Assembly: GCA_039028795.1 (NCBI GenBank)
Contig: JBCCHJ010000018.1
Coordinates: 16,978-80,977, forward strand
Source of the DNA: Thermohalobaculum sp039028795
GTDB lineage: Bacteria; Pseudomonadota; Alphaproteobacteria; Rhodobacterales; Rhodobacteraceae
Direction of reading: 5' to 3'
DNA: 64,000 nt
Below, in pieces: positions 19,701 to 26,980 of this stretch. A program made the translations under genes and the position numbers. The stretch's first letter is position 1; each line of letters opens with the position of its first letter. The notes below the pieces were generated by a model, which saw only the letters and a list, made by a program, of their open reading frames with translations, was not told the origin of the DNA and did no database searches.

Positions 19701-22514
19701 AACCAAGGCGATTTGCTGATCGACTCTGATGTGACGATCGATGGAGACATAAACGGCGATGACACTCAGGGCATCACCATCTCCGGTAACGGCCAGAGCC
19801 GGATCTTCAGGGTCGAGTCAGGCACGTCCGAAGTCGGCGGCCTTACTATTAGCAACGGGATCGCTGACGCGTTTTCTGGATATGGGAACAGCGGCGGCGG
19901 CATTCTGCTGTATTCCAACGCGGCGTTGGGTCTATCGAATATCATATTAACCGGCAACGCAGCGGCCGATGGCGATGCTGGCTCGGGCTATTACTATGGC
20001 GGCAATGGCGGCGCGATCTTCGCATCAACCAATAGCACGCTGACGATCGACAACAGCACGATCAGCAACAACCGCGCTGGCAATGGATACGATAACACGA
20101 TCATTGGACAGGGGTATAATGGCGGCACCGGCGGAGGCATATTCGCGCGGGGTATTGTCACAATCACCAACTCCACGATCCAAAACAACTCCGCTGGGAA
20201 TGGCGGAGAGGGCTATGGAGGCTTTGGTGGCTACGCAGGCGGCAATGGTGGCGGCGCCGGCGGTATCCGGTCTACCGGAACACTTGTTATCGACAACTCG
20301 GTGATCGATGGGAACTCTGCAGGCAATGGTGGCGCAGGCGGAAGTGAAGATGTTACCCAACTCCTCTACACCGGCGGCGGAAACGGTGGAAATGGCGGCG
20401 GCGGCGGCGGCCTGATCGCGACCGGGTCGGTCATCATCACCAACACATCAATCACTGGCAATTCATCGGGCAACGGCGGAAATGGCGGGTATGGCGGTCC
20501 CGGCGGATTCGGCGGAAACGGCGGATCCGGTGGCGGCCTCTTGGCGAGTGGAACCGTCGCGATCGCCAACACAACCCTGTCCGGCAACACCGCAGGCAGC
20601 GGTGGCCGCGGCGGCAACAGCCCTGGCGATCTGGGCGCATATTACGGTTTCGCCTACTATGGCGGCGATGGAGGCAATGGTGGGGCCGGCGGCGGCGCCT
20701 TGTTCACCGGCGGCACGGCCAGCCTGTCCAATGTGACAGCAGCCGGGAACAGCGCTGGCGCTGGAGGCAATGGAGGTTCTGGCCGCGACCTGAGCGGGGC
20801 GGCAGGAGCGGATGGTGGTGGCGGCGGCATCGCCAACAGCAATGGCACACTGACAATTTCGAATGGAACGCTGACGGGGAACACCGCCCAAACCGAAGGC
20901 GGCGGTCTTGCCGTCACGGGCGGGACGGTAGAGATCATAAACTCTCTGGTGCTGGCCAACACAGGGGGCGAGACTTCCGGGACCTTGACGGAAACCTCCT
21001 CGCTTACCAGCGGTGACGCCTGGTTGGTCTTCGATGCCATTGATGGCACGACCGGCGGTGGGGCACTTTCCGACAACGGCGGTCCTGTACAGACCGCAGC
21101 GCTGAGGGCAGACCTGAGCAACCCCGCAATAGACGCAGGCACCGGCGCCCTGTCCGCGGACAGCTTGGACCTGGACGGCGACCTGGATACCAGTGAAGAC
21201 CTGCCAGTGGACGCGAGGGGCTTCACCCGTGATGTGGATGTACCCGGCGTCGGCGGCACGCCGGACATCGGCGCATTCGAGACGCAGACAACAAACACGC
21301 CCGGTCCGGATATCTTCAACGGCACAACCGGATCAGAGATCATCTTTGCCGATGGCGGCGGGTCAGACAGCGTCGACGCCGGAGACGGCAACGATGCCAT
21401 CTTCTTCGGCGCAGAATTCGACGCCGGTGATACTGTTGACGGTGGCGCCGGTGCGCTGGACCAAATCGGGTTGAAGGGCGATTATTCCAGCGGGCTGACT
21501 TTTGGCCCGCAATCGAGCCAAAATATAGAGTTAATCGTGTTGCTGCCAGGAAGCGACACCCGGTTCGGGGCTTCGGGCACCGAGATGTTCAGTTACAGTC
21601 TTACGTTGATCGACGACACCGTCGCAACCGGGGAACAATTATCCTTCCAGGCCAATACGCTGCAATCGGGCGAGGATTTCACTCTGGACGCCTCGGCCGA
21701 ACTTGATGGATCGGTCTTCACGTTCGGGGGCCAAGGCGCGGATGACCTGACCGGCAGCCAGCAGGATGATGCCTTCTTCTTTGGCACGGACCGGTTCGGA
21801 TCGGGTGACATGGTGGACGGACAGAGCGGCACGTTAGACTCCGTTGGTTTGCAGGGCGACTACGCCGGCGGGCTGGTGCTGACGGATGATCAGTTGATCG
21901 ACATTGAAATTCTTGCGGTGCTATCCAGCACAGATGCCCGGTTCGGTGGCTCTGCCCCAGGATCATCGTTTAGCTACAATCTGACCATGGCCGATGGCAA
22001 TGTCGCGGCAGGGGAAACCCTGACCATCAGCGGAAATGCGTTGACCAGCGAAGAGACGCTGACCTTCGACGGCACAGCTGAACTGGACGGCATGTACCAA
22101 GTCTTCTCAGGCAATGGGGATGATACAATCGCAGGCTCGCAGAATGCGGACACGATTTCAGGCTGTGGCGGGGCCGATTCACTCACGGGCAATGGCGGGG
22201 ACGACATTTTCCTCTATACAAACCTGACGGATAGTGTGGAAGGCGCAGAGGACCATATCCTGGACTTCACCGCGGGCGACATCATCCAGCTCACTGGGAT
22301 AGACGCCGATAGCGGCGTTTCGGGAAATCAGGACTTCGCATTTATCGGTTCTGCGGCATTTGATGGAACAGCCGGCGAACTGCGGGCAGTCAACACATCC
22401 GGCAACGACTGGACCATTCAGGCCGATGCCGACGGGGACGCTGAGGCCGATCTGACGATCAGCGTCACGACCAGCGATGGCGATGCAATCACTGCGGCTG
22501 ATTTCCTATTGTAG
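16725..22514 (+). CDS. Giant beta-helix surface protein with RTX-like C-terminus
   Basis: A 1929-residue, acidic, Gly/Asn/Thr-rich protein. Three homologous modules (residues ~35-424, 425-930, 932-1520) each start with LIVTT and a TSLREAIAFAND-type motif, run through parallel beta-helix coils (many copies of LTNSTISGN-like sequence) and close with LADNGGPVQTIAL followed by DARGQ and DIGAFE, the choice-of-anchor Q pattern. Module 3 has Gly-Asn-rich loops. Residues ~1550-1810 hold two copies of a ~128-residue repeat (FFGTDRF...VDGQSGTLDSVGLQGDY); then GGADSLTGNGGDDIFLY is an RTX calcium-binding nonapeptide block. No Sec signal is seen, so type I secretion is likely; no exporter is encoded here. 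GAGG precedes the ATG at 16725. Confidence 0.85.
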   Translation: MNEFDGTRPLGWDQVFDEQAELVELKNDAMTEAPSLIVTTTADVVDATDMQTSLREAIAFANDATAGDLADGDADNDGNANDTITFAAGVGEAFENGGTITLGGTQLTLSSDIFIDGDLNDDGTPDIEVNANFQSRIVLVSDGTAELTGLLLRGGLLDATPEGGAGLLVQSGAQLDFSDGVIDRSFTVGAGINGAGILNYGTLTLVRSTLSNNEARDGSGGAIYNSGTATLTASTLAENDGRAGGGGIHNGGTLTAFNTTLSGNGTYGDGGGIENTGNLSLYNSTVSGNGAYDYDSAGGGIANSGTATLANSIIIGNYTYSSGNNVSGSVTTYNSLIAGSAAQVFAEIDGYSAGNGGLLADNGGPVQTIALLDDVANPALDASVGGVILATDARGQTASDIPGAGADSGDGIRDLGAFEIGEIRSLIVTTTEDIVAGDGLTSLREAIAFANDPDAGATDTITFATGIGEAFENGGLIRLTQGELTITETLTIDGSGLVTISGDANDDDITIDGDITDVSASGAALLDDNSRLFSVSTSYFPVTFKGLTLTGGRTIGDNEAGGAILSYNAVTIQNSYIRGNSTSGDNSDGGAISGDFLTLTDSAVSGNSTSGDNSDGGAISGIFFTLTDSSVSGNSASGYRSAGGGIYALLNVTLVNSEVTNNTTSDRLGFGGGISSIGSVTLTNSSVSGNSTYGQNAKGGGIYAGDLTLTNSTISGNRTTGIQSSGAGFYAAGAIVSMNSTISGNSTSGAVSAGGGFYNAFGNVTLTNSTITGNSTTGTGSSGGGIYSAGASDQNIELVDSILAGNVATQGAGNDLYFFTAFNPTTTYTGTNIVGRDLFNGSADVGDVTATQIFEQTVDNNGVEAGLLADNGGPVQTIALRADPFNPALDASGGATIPTEDARGQASANVANVGVETGDGIRDIGAFEVQADTLSLIVTTSSDVVNDLDGLLSLREALMLANDLITTDADGDGNDADAITFDASLLGSTITLNQGDLLIDSDVTIDGDINGDDTQGITISGNGQSRIFRVESGTSEVGGLTISNGIADAFSGYGNSGGGILLYSNAALGLSNIILTGNAAADGDAGSGYYYGGNGGAIFASTNSTLTIDNSTISNNRAGNGYDNTIIGQGYNGGTGGGIFARGIVTITNSTIQNNSAGNGGEGYGGFGGYAGGNGGGAGGIRSTGTLVIDNSVIDGNSAGNGGAGGSEDVTQLLYTGGGNGGNGGGGGGLIATGSVIITNTSITGNSSGNGGNGGYGGPGGFGGNGGSGGGLLASGTVAIANTTLSGNTAGSGGRGGNSPGDLGAYYGFAYYGGDGGNGGAGGGALFTGGTASLSNVTAAGNSAGAGGNGGSGRDLSGAAGADGGGGGIANSNGTLTISNGTLTGNTAQTEGGGLAVTGGTVEIINSLVLANTGGETSGTLTETSSLTSGDAWLVFDAIDGTTGGGALSDNGGPVQTAALRADLSNPAIDAGTGALSADSLDLDGDLDTSEDLPVDARGFTRDVDVPGVGGTPDIGAFETQTTNTPGPDIFNGTTGSEIIFADGGGSDSVDAGDGNDAIFFGAEFDAGDTVDGGAGALDQIGLKGDYSSGLTFGPQSSQNIELIVLLPGSDTRFGASGTEMFSYSLTLIDDTVATGEQLSFQANTLQSGEDFTLDASAELDGSVFTFGGQGADDLTGSQQDDAFFFGTDRFGSGDMVDGQSGTLDSVGLQGDYAGGLVLTDDQLIDIEILAVLSSTDARFGGSAPGSSFSYNLTMADGNVAAGETLTISGNALTSEETLTFDGTAELDGMYQVFSGNGDDTIAGSQNADTISGCGGADSLTGNGGDDIFLYTNLTDSVEGAEDHILDFTAGDIIQLTGIDADSGVSGNQDFAFIGSAAFDGTAGELRAVNTSGNDWTIQADADGDAEADLTISVTTSDGDAITAADFLL
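18462..18623 (+). repeat. 81-bp tandem duplication inside the surface protein gene
   Basis: 18462-18542 and 18543-18623 are nearly identical 81-bp units (27 codons, one beta-helix coil each). Both begin AACAGCACATCTGGGGACAA. They differ at only a handful of positions near the 3' half, so the duplication is much younger than the other coils. Confidence 0.9.
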
Positions 22515-22639
22515 CCGGTTCGATAAAGGGCCGGTGTTCGCAGGGTTTTCAGTGCAACTTCGGTAGCAGGCAGCACCACTGCCCTTCAGCCGCGAAGATC
22601 CCTGTTCGTACGTTCAGACCAATCAAAGACTATTGAGGT

Positions 22640-23887
22640 TCAGTGGCGCTTTTGAAAGTCGACGCTCAGCGACTTTAATCCGTGGCCCAGATACGGTTCG
22701 TCCCAGATCGGTTCGTCATCCTTGGGCAGTTCAAATCGCATTCGATCCAGCAGATATCTCAGCGTGATCAGGCTGGTTGTTTTCGCCAGCCGCAAACCAA
22801 TGCACGTGTGAATTCCCAATCCAAAAGACAGGTTCGGGGCTGCTTTGCGATGGATATCAAATCGATCGGGATCCGAGAATTTCTCTGGGTCCCGATTGGC
22901 AGCCGCGATGATCAGATGAACCGCCTGTCCGCGCTTGATCACCGTATCCCCGACCTTTGTGTCAACCAGTGCCGTGCGCGTCACGCTTTGGACGGGGCTT
23001 TCGAACCGCAAGACTTCGGATAAGGCCGGTTCCAACAATGCCGGGTCAGATAGCAACGCCATCTCCTTCGGATGGCGCAGCAAAGTGAGGATGGTATTTC
23101 CGATCAGATTCACGGTCGACGAGTGCCCTACGGCGAACATAAAAATCAGCGTCGACATCGCATCCGTTTCACCGACCCCGCCGTCCCGCAGATCTTCCGC
23201 AAGCTGCTGTATCAAACCTGGTTGGCCCGGCGATGATGGCTGGGCGAGCAGCCGGCTAAAATACCCGGAAAGCGCCGCAATCGCCATCAGCCCCTGCTCT
23301 CCGCTGATAAAGCTCGGCTGCAGATCGGTCAGGCGGGCGACGCTGTCAGTCCAGTTGCGAAGCTGCAGGCTGAAGTCCTTCGGTTCGATCCCCAAGATCG
23401 CGGCATTAACGCGCCAGGCGATGGGAAATGCGATCTCTGAGATCAAATCCGTCCGCCCGCGATCGGGCAGCGCCAAAATCCGTTGGCGACATTCGTCTTC
23501 TGCGACCTCTTGGTAGAGCTTCAAATGGCTGGCGTTAAAAAATTGCCGCATCTGGTTTCTCAGATGCGTATGCTTTGGCGGATTCTGTAGCACCGTCCAC
23601 CCAGCCACGATTTCAAAGCTCTGCTCTCGCATTTTTTGCAGAGGCGTTTTCGCAGCCCTGGATTGTACCTCAGACAAGCCTGCGGCCTGATCCGCCCGCC
23701 CGAAATCACGGCTTTTCAGGACGGTTTCGACATCGCGATACCGCGTGATAAGCCAATCGCCTTCGCCCGGCCGTCGATAAATTGGCGCGGTTGCGCGTAA
23801 GCTTCGATAGATGGGGTACGGGTCCGCACGAAAATCCCCGCACCTGGGATCAAAGCCGGAAGGATCCGCTTTTAAACCGCTCCGCAT
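22640..23887 (-). CDS. Cytochrome P450 of the RiPP operon
   Basis: A 415-residue soluble bacterial P450. FGLGIHTCIGLRLAKTT contains the haem-binding Cys362; LRFESPVQSVTRTAL is the ExxR-type K-helix region, with Glu and Arg in LRFESPVQ; FMFAVGHSSTVNLIGN is the I-helix, where the usual acid-Thr pair reads H-S-S-T. It is the last gene of the minus-strand run that contains the lasso-type precursor and starts 3 bases after the methyltransferase stop. It may hydroxylate or cross-link the peptide (inference). A reductase or ferredoxin partner is not encoded nearby. Confidence 0.9.
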   Translation of the reverse strand: MRSGLKADPSGFDPRCGDFRADPYPIYRSLRATAPIYRRPGEGDWLITRYRDVETVLKSRDFGRADQAAGLSEVQSRAAKTPLQKMREQSFEIVAGWTVLQNPPKHTHLRNQMRQFFNASHLKLYQEVAEDECRQRILALPDRGRTDLISEIAFPIAWRVNAAILGIEPKDFSLQLRNWTDSVARLTDLQPSFISGEQGLMAIAALSGYFSRLLAQPSSPGQPGLIQQLAEDLRDGGVGETDAMSTLIFMFAVGHSSTVNLIGNTILTLLRHPKEMALLSDPALLEPALSEVLRFESPVQSVTRTALVDTKVGDTVIKRGQAVHLIIAAANRDPEKFSDPDRFDIHRKAAPNLSFGLGIHTCIGLRLAKTTSLITLRYLLDRMRFELPKDDEPIWDEPYLGHGLKSLSVDFQKRH

Positions 23888-23890
23888 GTT

Positions 23891-25711
23891 TTAGTCCGCA
23901 ACAATGTCGATCAGCGGAAAGCTGTCTGCCCAACCGATTGGGTCCCGCCCGGCATTGACAATCATGCTGTGCATCGCGCCAAAAGCGCCCGCTGGCGGCG
24001 TGCCCCCGAACGTTCGCTTCAGATTCTGATCCCACAGCTCTAATGTCCGCATCGATTGCGACCGCCGGTTGCTAAGTGATTTGATCGTCCAGCCGGCCTG
24101 CTCCACTGCTTTTGTTAACTCGCTGACCGTACAGAGTTGCATCGAGCCGCCAAATGTTGTGCGCGGCCCCTCGTAGTCATCTGCGGCACAGCTTTCTGAC
24201 AAAATCAGCTTGCTGCCGCAAGACCGGGCCCGGCGCAAGAAACCGGCCTTGTCCCGGATATGCGAGATCATTTCCAAGCTGAAAAGGATGTCATAGCCTT
24301 GGGAAGGCTCCGCCGCCGGATCGTCCAGATCAAGCAAGTGAACATTCAGGCCGGCGGTTTGGCAATGGGCGGCTTGGACCTCGCTGATCGTGATACCGGT
24401 GACCTGGCAGTCATGCTCGGCGGTGAGAACTTTCGCCGGACCGCCCCATCCGCACCCAAGGTCCAAGACTTTTGAGCCCCGGCGAATGTGCGGAAAGTAG
24501 CTTCGGACGGTCTGGGCCAATCCGGTTTGCAGATCCTCGGTCCCATGGAATAGGCCGAAATGAAAATGGAGATCCGGGCCGAGAACTTGTTTCCAAAGCG
24601 AGATGTCATCGTCGGAGTAAAACTCATCAATTTTCGCAACACCGGCCGGTTCGTTTTCTGCCCAGATGTGCTTGAAAGCCAGATAGGCTTTCGCCGTGGC
24701 GACACTGCCAACCACGACCGAAAGCTTCAGGTGACTGATCCGGCAATCAATTTGGCTTTTGACATTTGTGCCGGGATAAAGCGTTGCGGCGATCAGTTGC
24801 CTCGGCCACGTCCGCAAAGCCGAGCCCGGCATCAGCAATCGATGCCATTGGGGCAAAGCTGAACACTTGTCTGCATCCATTTCGGCCAGGTTTGAGAGAT
24901 CTTGGATAGACCTCTGCCATCTGTCACGACCCGCTCTATCGGGTGCATGGATGCATTCCAGGCCAAAAGCTTCTGCAACCTCTGCTCCCACATCCAGGCA
25001 CAAGGTAACCCTATCGACGGCGGTCAGCGCAAGTTTGGTCAAATCCGTCACGGCACCGGCGGGCCCATGCCAGCCGACCATCGACAGAAACGAGCCGATC
25101 GACGTGTCATCCAATCGTTTCACATTGACACGGACGGCATCAACGCGTCGGCCCAGCATAACGCCCAGATGACTTACGAAGACATCGCCGACGCAAGAAT
25201 CGAAACAGCAGTGAACCATCGCCCGGCACTTGTCCCACGCCTCGACTGACAACAGAATCTCCAGCGCCGCATCAATTGCAGGGCGCTGCACATCAGCGGG
25301 CCTTGGAGACTGCTGAAGCCCCAGGAACACAGACGGAGGCGACAGATGATCACCGGCGCAATCGAACTCCAGCCAGATCTCTGCGATTTGTTCATTTAAG
25401 GCAGATGCCGGATCAACCCAAGCCGCAACCAGCGTCGCCAGCCTTTGCCAGGGGTCGTCCACCGCAGCATCATTCTGATGCTGCTTCAAGAACGCCTGCA
25501 ATACCTCGACATCGGGGCTACCCCGGGTGATGCAAAGCTGCAGATCCACCTGAGCATTGCTGCCACTCGCCAGCCGGCATTCCAGACCGCCGGCCAAAAT
25601 TTGCGGCAGGCCCCTGGCGCTGGCCTTCAGCCTTGCCAGTGCCTGATCGCTGATCAATGGCGTGGGCACGCCCGCCACTACGACGTCAAAAGTTTCGGCC
25701 AGGACTGACAC
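23891..25711 (-). CDS. Two-domain protein: unknown N-terminus plus SAM methyltransferase
   Basis: A 606-residue protein if started at the GTG at 25711, which shares one base with the TAG of the kinase gene (TAGTG), a typical coupled start; a longer frame begins at 25747. Residues ~370-606 are a class I methyltransferase: VLDLGCGWGGPAKVL at ~415-429, VTGITISEVQAAHC, then ILFSLEMISHI, close to the CFA-synthase/small-molecule methyltransferase branch. FYSDDDISLW and LHFHFGLFHG precede it. Residues 1-~370 I cannot name; notable blocks are IAEIWLEFDCAG, PPSVFLGLQQ, SHLGVMLGRRVDAVRV and LCLDVGAEVAEAFGLEC. It probably modifies the RiPP product (inference). Confidence 0.75.
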   Translation of the reverse strand: MSVLAETFDVVVAGVPTPLISDQALARLKASARGLPQILAGGLECRLASGSNAQVDLQLCITRGSPDVEVLQAFLKQHQNDAAVDDPWQRLATLVAAWVDPASALNEQIAEIWLEFDCAGDHLSPPSVFLGLQQSPRPADVQRPAIDAALEILLSVEAWDKCRAMVHCCFDSCVGDVFVSHLGVMLGRRVDAVRVNVKRLDDTSIGSFLSMVGWHGPAGAVTDLTKLALTAVDRVTLCLDVGAEVAEAFGLECIHAPDRAGRDRWQRSIQDLSNLAEMDADKCSALPQWHRLLMPGSALRTWPRQLIAATLYPGTNVKSQIDCRISHLKLSVVVGSVATAKAYLAFKHIWAENEPAGVAKIDEFYSDDDISLWKQVLGPDLHFHFGLFHGTEDLQTGLAQTVRSYFPHIRRGSKVLDLGCGWGGPAKVLTAEHDCQVTGITISEVQAAHCQTAGLNVHLLDLDDPAAEPSQGYDILFSLEMISHIRDKAGFLRRARSCGSKLILSESCAADDYEGPRTTFGGSMQLCTVSELTKAVEQAGWTIKSLSNRRSQSMRTLELWDQNLKRTFGGTPPAGAFGAMHSMIVNAGRDPIGWADSFPLIDIVAD

Positions 25712-26682
25712 TAAGCTGCAGTTCCAGTCTTGCACCCGTCCAAACACCGGTGCAGCAAATCTACCGAAGCGGCCAAATTGCCAACATCATCAGGGCATGT
25801 AATCGACCAAACTGGAACGGCGCCTGCCAACCTGGCCATCGATTTCAATTCTTGCCCGTCAACCTTGGGACCGAGGGCGCACATCAACGAGGATCTGTTC
25901 GCCATCAGCACCGGAACCGCCGCGATCGGATCCAGCTTCTCTGCAATCGGATACGACAGATCTGCGCGCCTGCCCTGCAGGACAAAGATCCCCCGCATTG
26001 GTAATGGCGTGGGTTGGAACTGCCATTCCGACGACTGACCGCCCGTTCGAAGGGGCAAAACGCGTTTGTCCGTAAAGTTGAAAACGCGGTCTTGCGCATC
26101 TGCAGCCACATTGCTCAACTTCAATGTGTCTGGCCAAAATTTCATGGCTGGAAAACCAGGTTGCACCATATGGCCGTCACCTGACTCCAGAATGGCGGTA
26201 ACATCATCGGCCAAAACCGGCGCGCCATTGCTGGCCAGATGCGCAGCCAGCGTCGATTTGCCAACGCCCGACGCGCCCAGCACAGCAACCGCGCAGCCGT
26301 CCAAGTTCAGTGCACACGCATGCAGCGACAAGATACGCCGCATCCGCAAGACCACGCCGAAAACTTGTCCCAAAAGCAACAGCGACATTTCATGGCTGTT
26401 CGTTTGGTAGCCACTGACCGACACGCGATCAGCAGCGGCATTGATCCTAAAATCCAGGCGCCCGCTGCCCGTAAACCACATCATCGCCCCGGACCCATCG
26501 TCCATTCGATTGAAGCCGGATCGCGGTTCGTCCGGAAGGTCGGGGTCAGCGGTATACTGGCACCCGCGTAGATCAAATTGGATATCTGGAGTTCCCTGCG
26601 GACCGAAGGCCGCAGCCAACTCGATTGGGCGATCCGCACAAATATGCAGACCGTAAGCCGCATAATTATGAAGCGCACTCAC
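25711..26682 (-). CDS. HPr-kinase-like RiPP kinase
   Basis: A 323-residue HprK-type P-loop kinase. SLHACALNLDG precedes Walker A G136-ASGVGKST-L, and APVLADDVTAILE carries the acidic metal site. The N-terminal ~110 residues have no HPr-binding motif and no PTS genes are near, so it is not the metabolic HPr kinase. In lasso-peptide clusters such as paeninodin, HprK-like kinases phosphorylate the C-terminal Ser of the precursor; the precursor encoded 95 bases upstream ends in Ser. The start is a GTG at 26682. Confidence 0.82.
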   Translation of the reverse strand: MSALHNYAAYGLHICADRPIELAAAFGPQGTPDIQFDLRGCQYTADPDLPDEPRSGFNRMDDGSGAMMWFTGSGRLDFRINAAADRVSVSGYQTNSHEMSLLLLGQVFGVVLRMRRILSLHACALNLDGCAVAVLGASGVGKSTLAAHLASNGAPVLADDVTAILESGDGHMVQPGFPAMKFWPDTLKLSNVAADAQDRVFNFTDKRVLPLRTGGQSSEWQFQPTPLPMRGIFVLQGRRADLSYPIAEKLDPIAAVPVLMANRSSLMCALGPKVDGQELKSMARLAGAVPVWSITCPDDVGNLAASVDLLHRCLDGCKTGTAA

Positions 26683-26777
26683 GGCCGCCCACTTAACCTG
26701 TGTCTTTGGAGAAAGCTATTTCGCGCCGGACATCGATGGAACATGCATATTGGCTGTCTCAGCGCCCTGAGGATCCC

Positions 26778-26909
26778 CTAGCTGGCATATTGATTAAGAC
26801 CAGTGCCACCATCAAAACCTGTCAGCAATGACGTCGTCTCGGTGATCTTCTCAACCGACCCATAGCTGGTCAGTTGAGGCGCTTCGTAAGGTTTCTTTTC
26901 GGTCACCAT
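26778..26909 (-). CDS. Lasso-type RiPP precursor peptide
   Basis: A 43-residue peptide. Residues 8-23, YEAPQLTSYGSVEKIT, match the lasso leader pattern Y-x-x-P-x-L-x-x-x-G-x-V/F-x-x-x-T that binds the PqqD-like domain. The C-terminal part TTSLLTGFDGGTGLNQYAS would be the core. Spacing as in lariatin (conserved Thr at -2 = T23) gives a core starting at T25 with D33 at position 9; alternatively T25 is -2 and the core starts at S27 with D33 at position 7. Asp33 is the only acidic core residue, so it is the sole candidate for ring closure. The ATG at 26909 has GGAG nine bases upstream. It lies 71 bases after the cyclase gene and 95 before the kinase gene. Confidence 0.85.
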   Translation of the reverse strand: MVTEKKPYEAPQLTSYGSVEKITETTSLLTGFDGGTGLNQYAS

Positions 26910-26980
26910 GTTCTCACTCCATCGAATCCCGTATCTGGTTACGCTAACACGTAATACTACTCCGACCAATCTTGAACAAC

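Noticed and set aside
20200..20830. Regular GGCGG-rich repeats that could suggest a CRISPR or satellite
   Set aside because: The repeats are in frame and encode Gly-Asn-rich beta-helix loops; there are no constant repeats with unique spacers.
20657..21400. 247-codon antisense frame in the giant surface protein gene
   Set aside because: It is Pro/Ser-rich and is the complement of Gly/Asn-rich coding repeats; it has no start signal or family match.
22652..22676. AAAGTCG/CGACTTT hairpin at the end of the P450 gene as terminator
   Set aside because: It lies inside the coding sequence before the stop codon; a terminator role cannot be supported.
25711..26682. Metabolic HPr kinase/phosphorylase of the PTS
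   Set aside because: There are no PTS or two-component genes nearby; the N-terminal part differs and the neighbours are RiPP genes.
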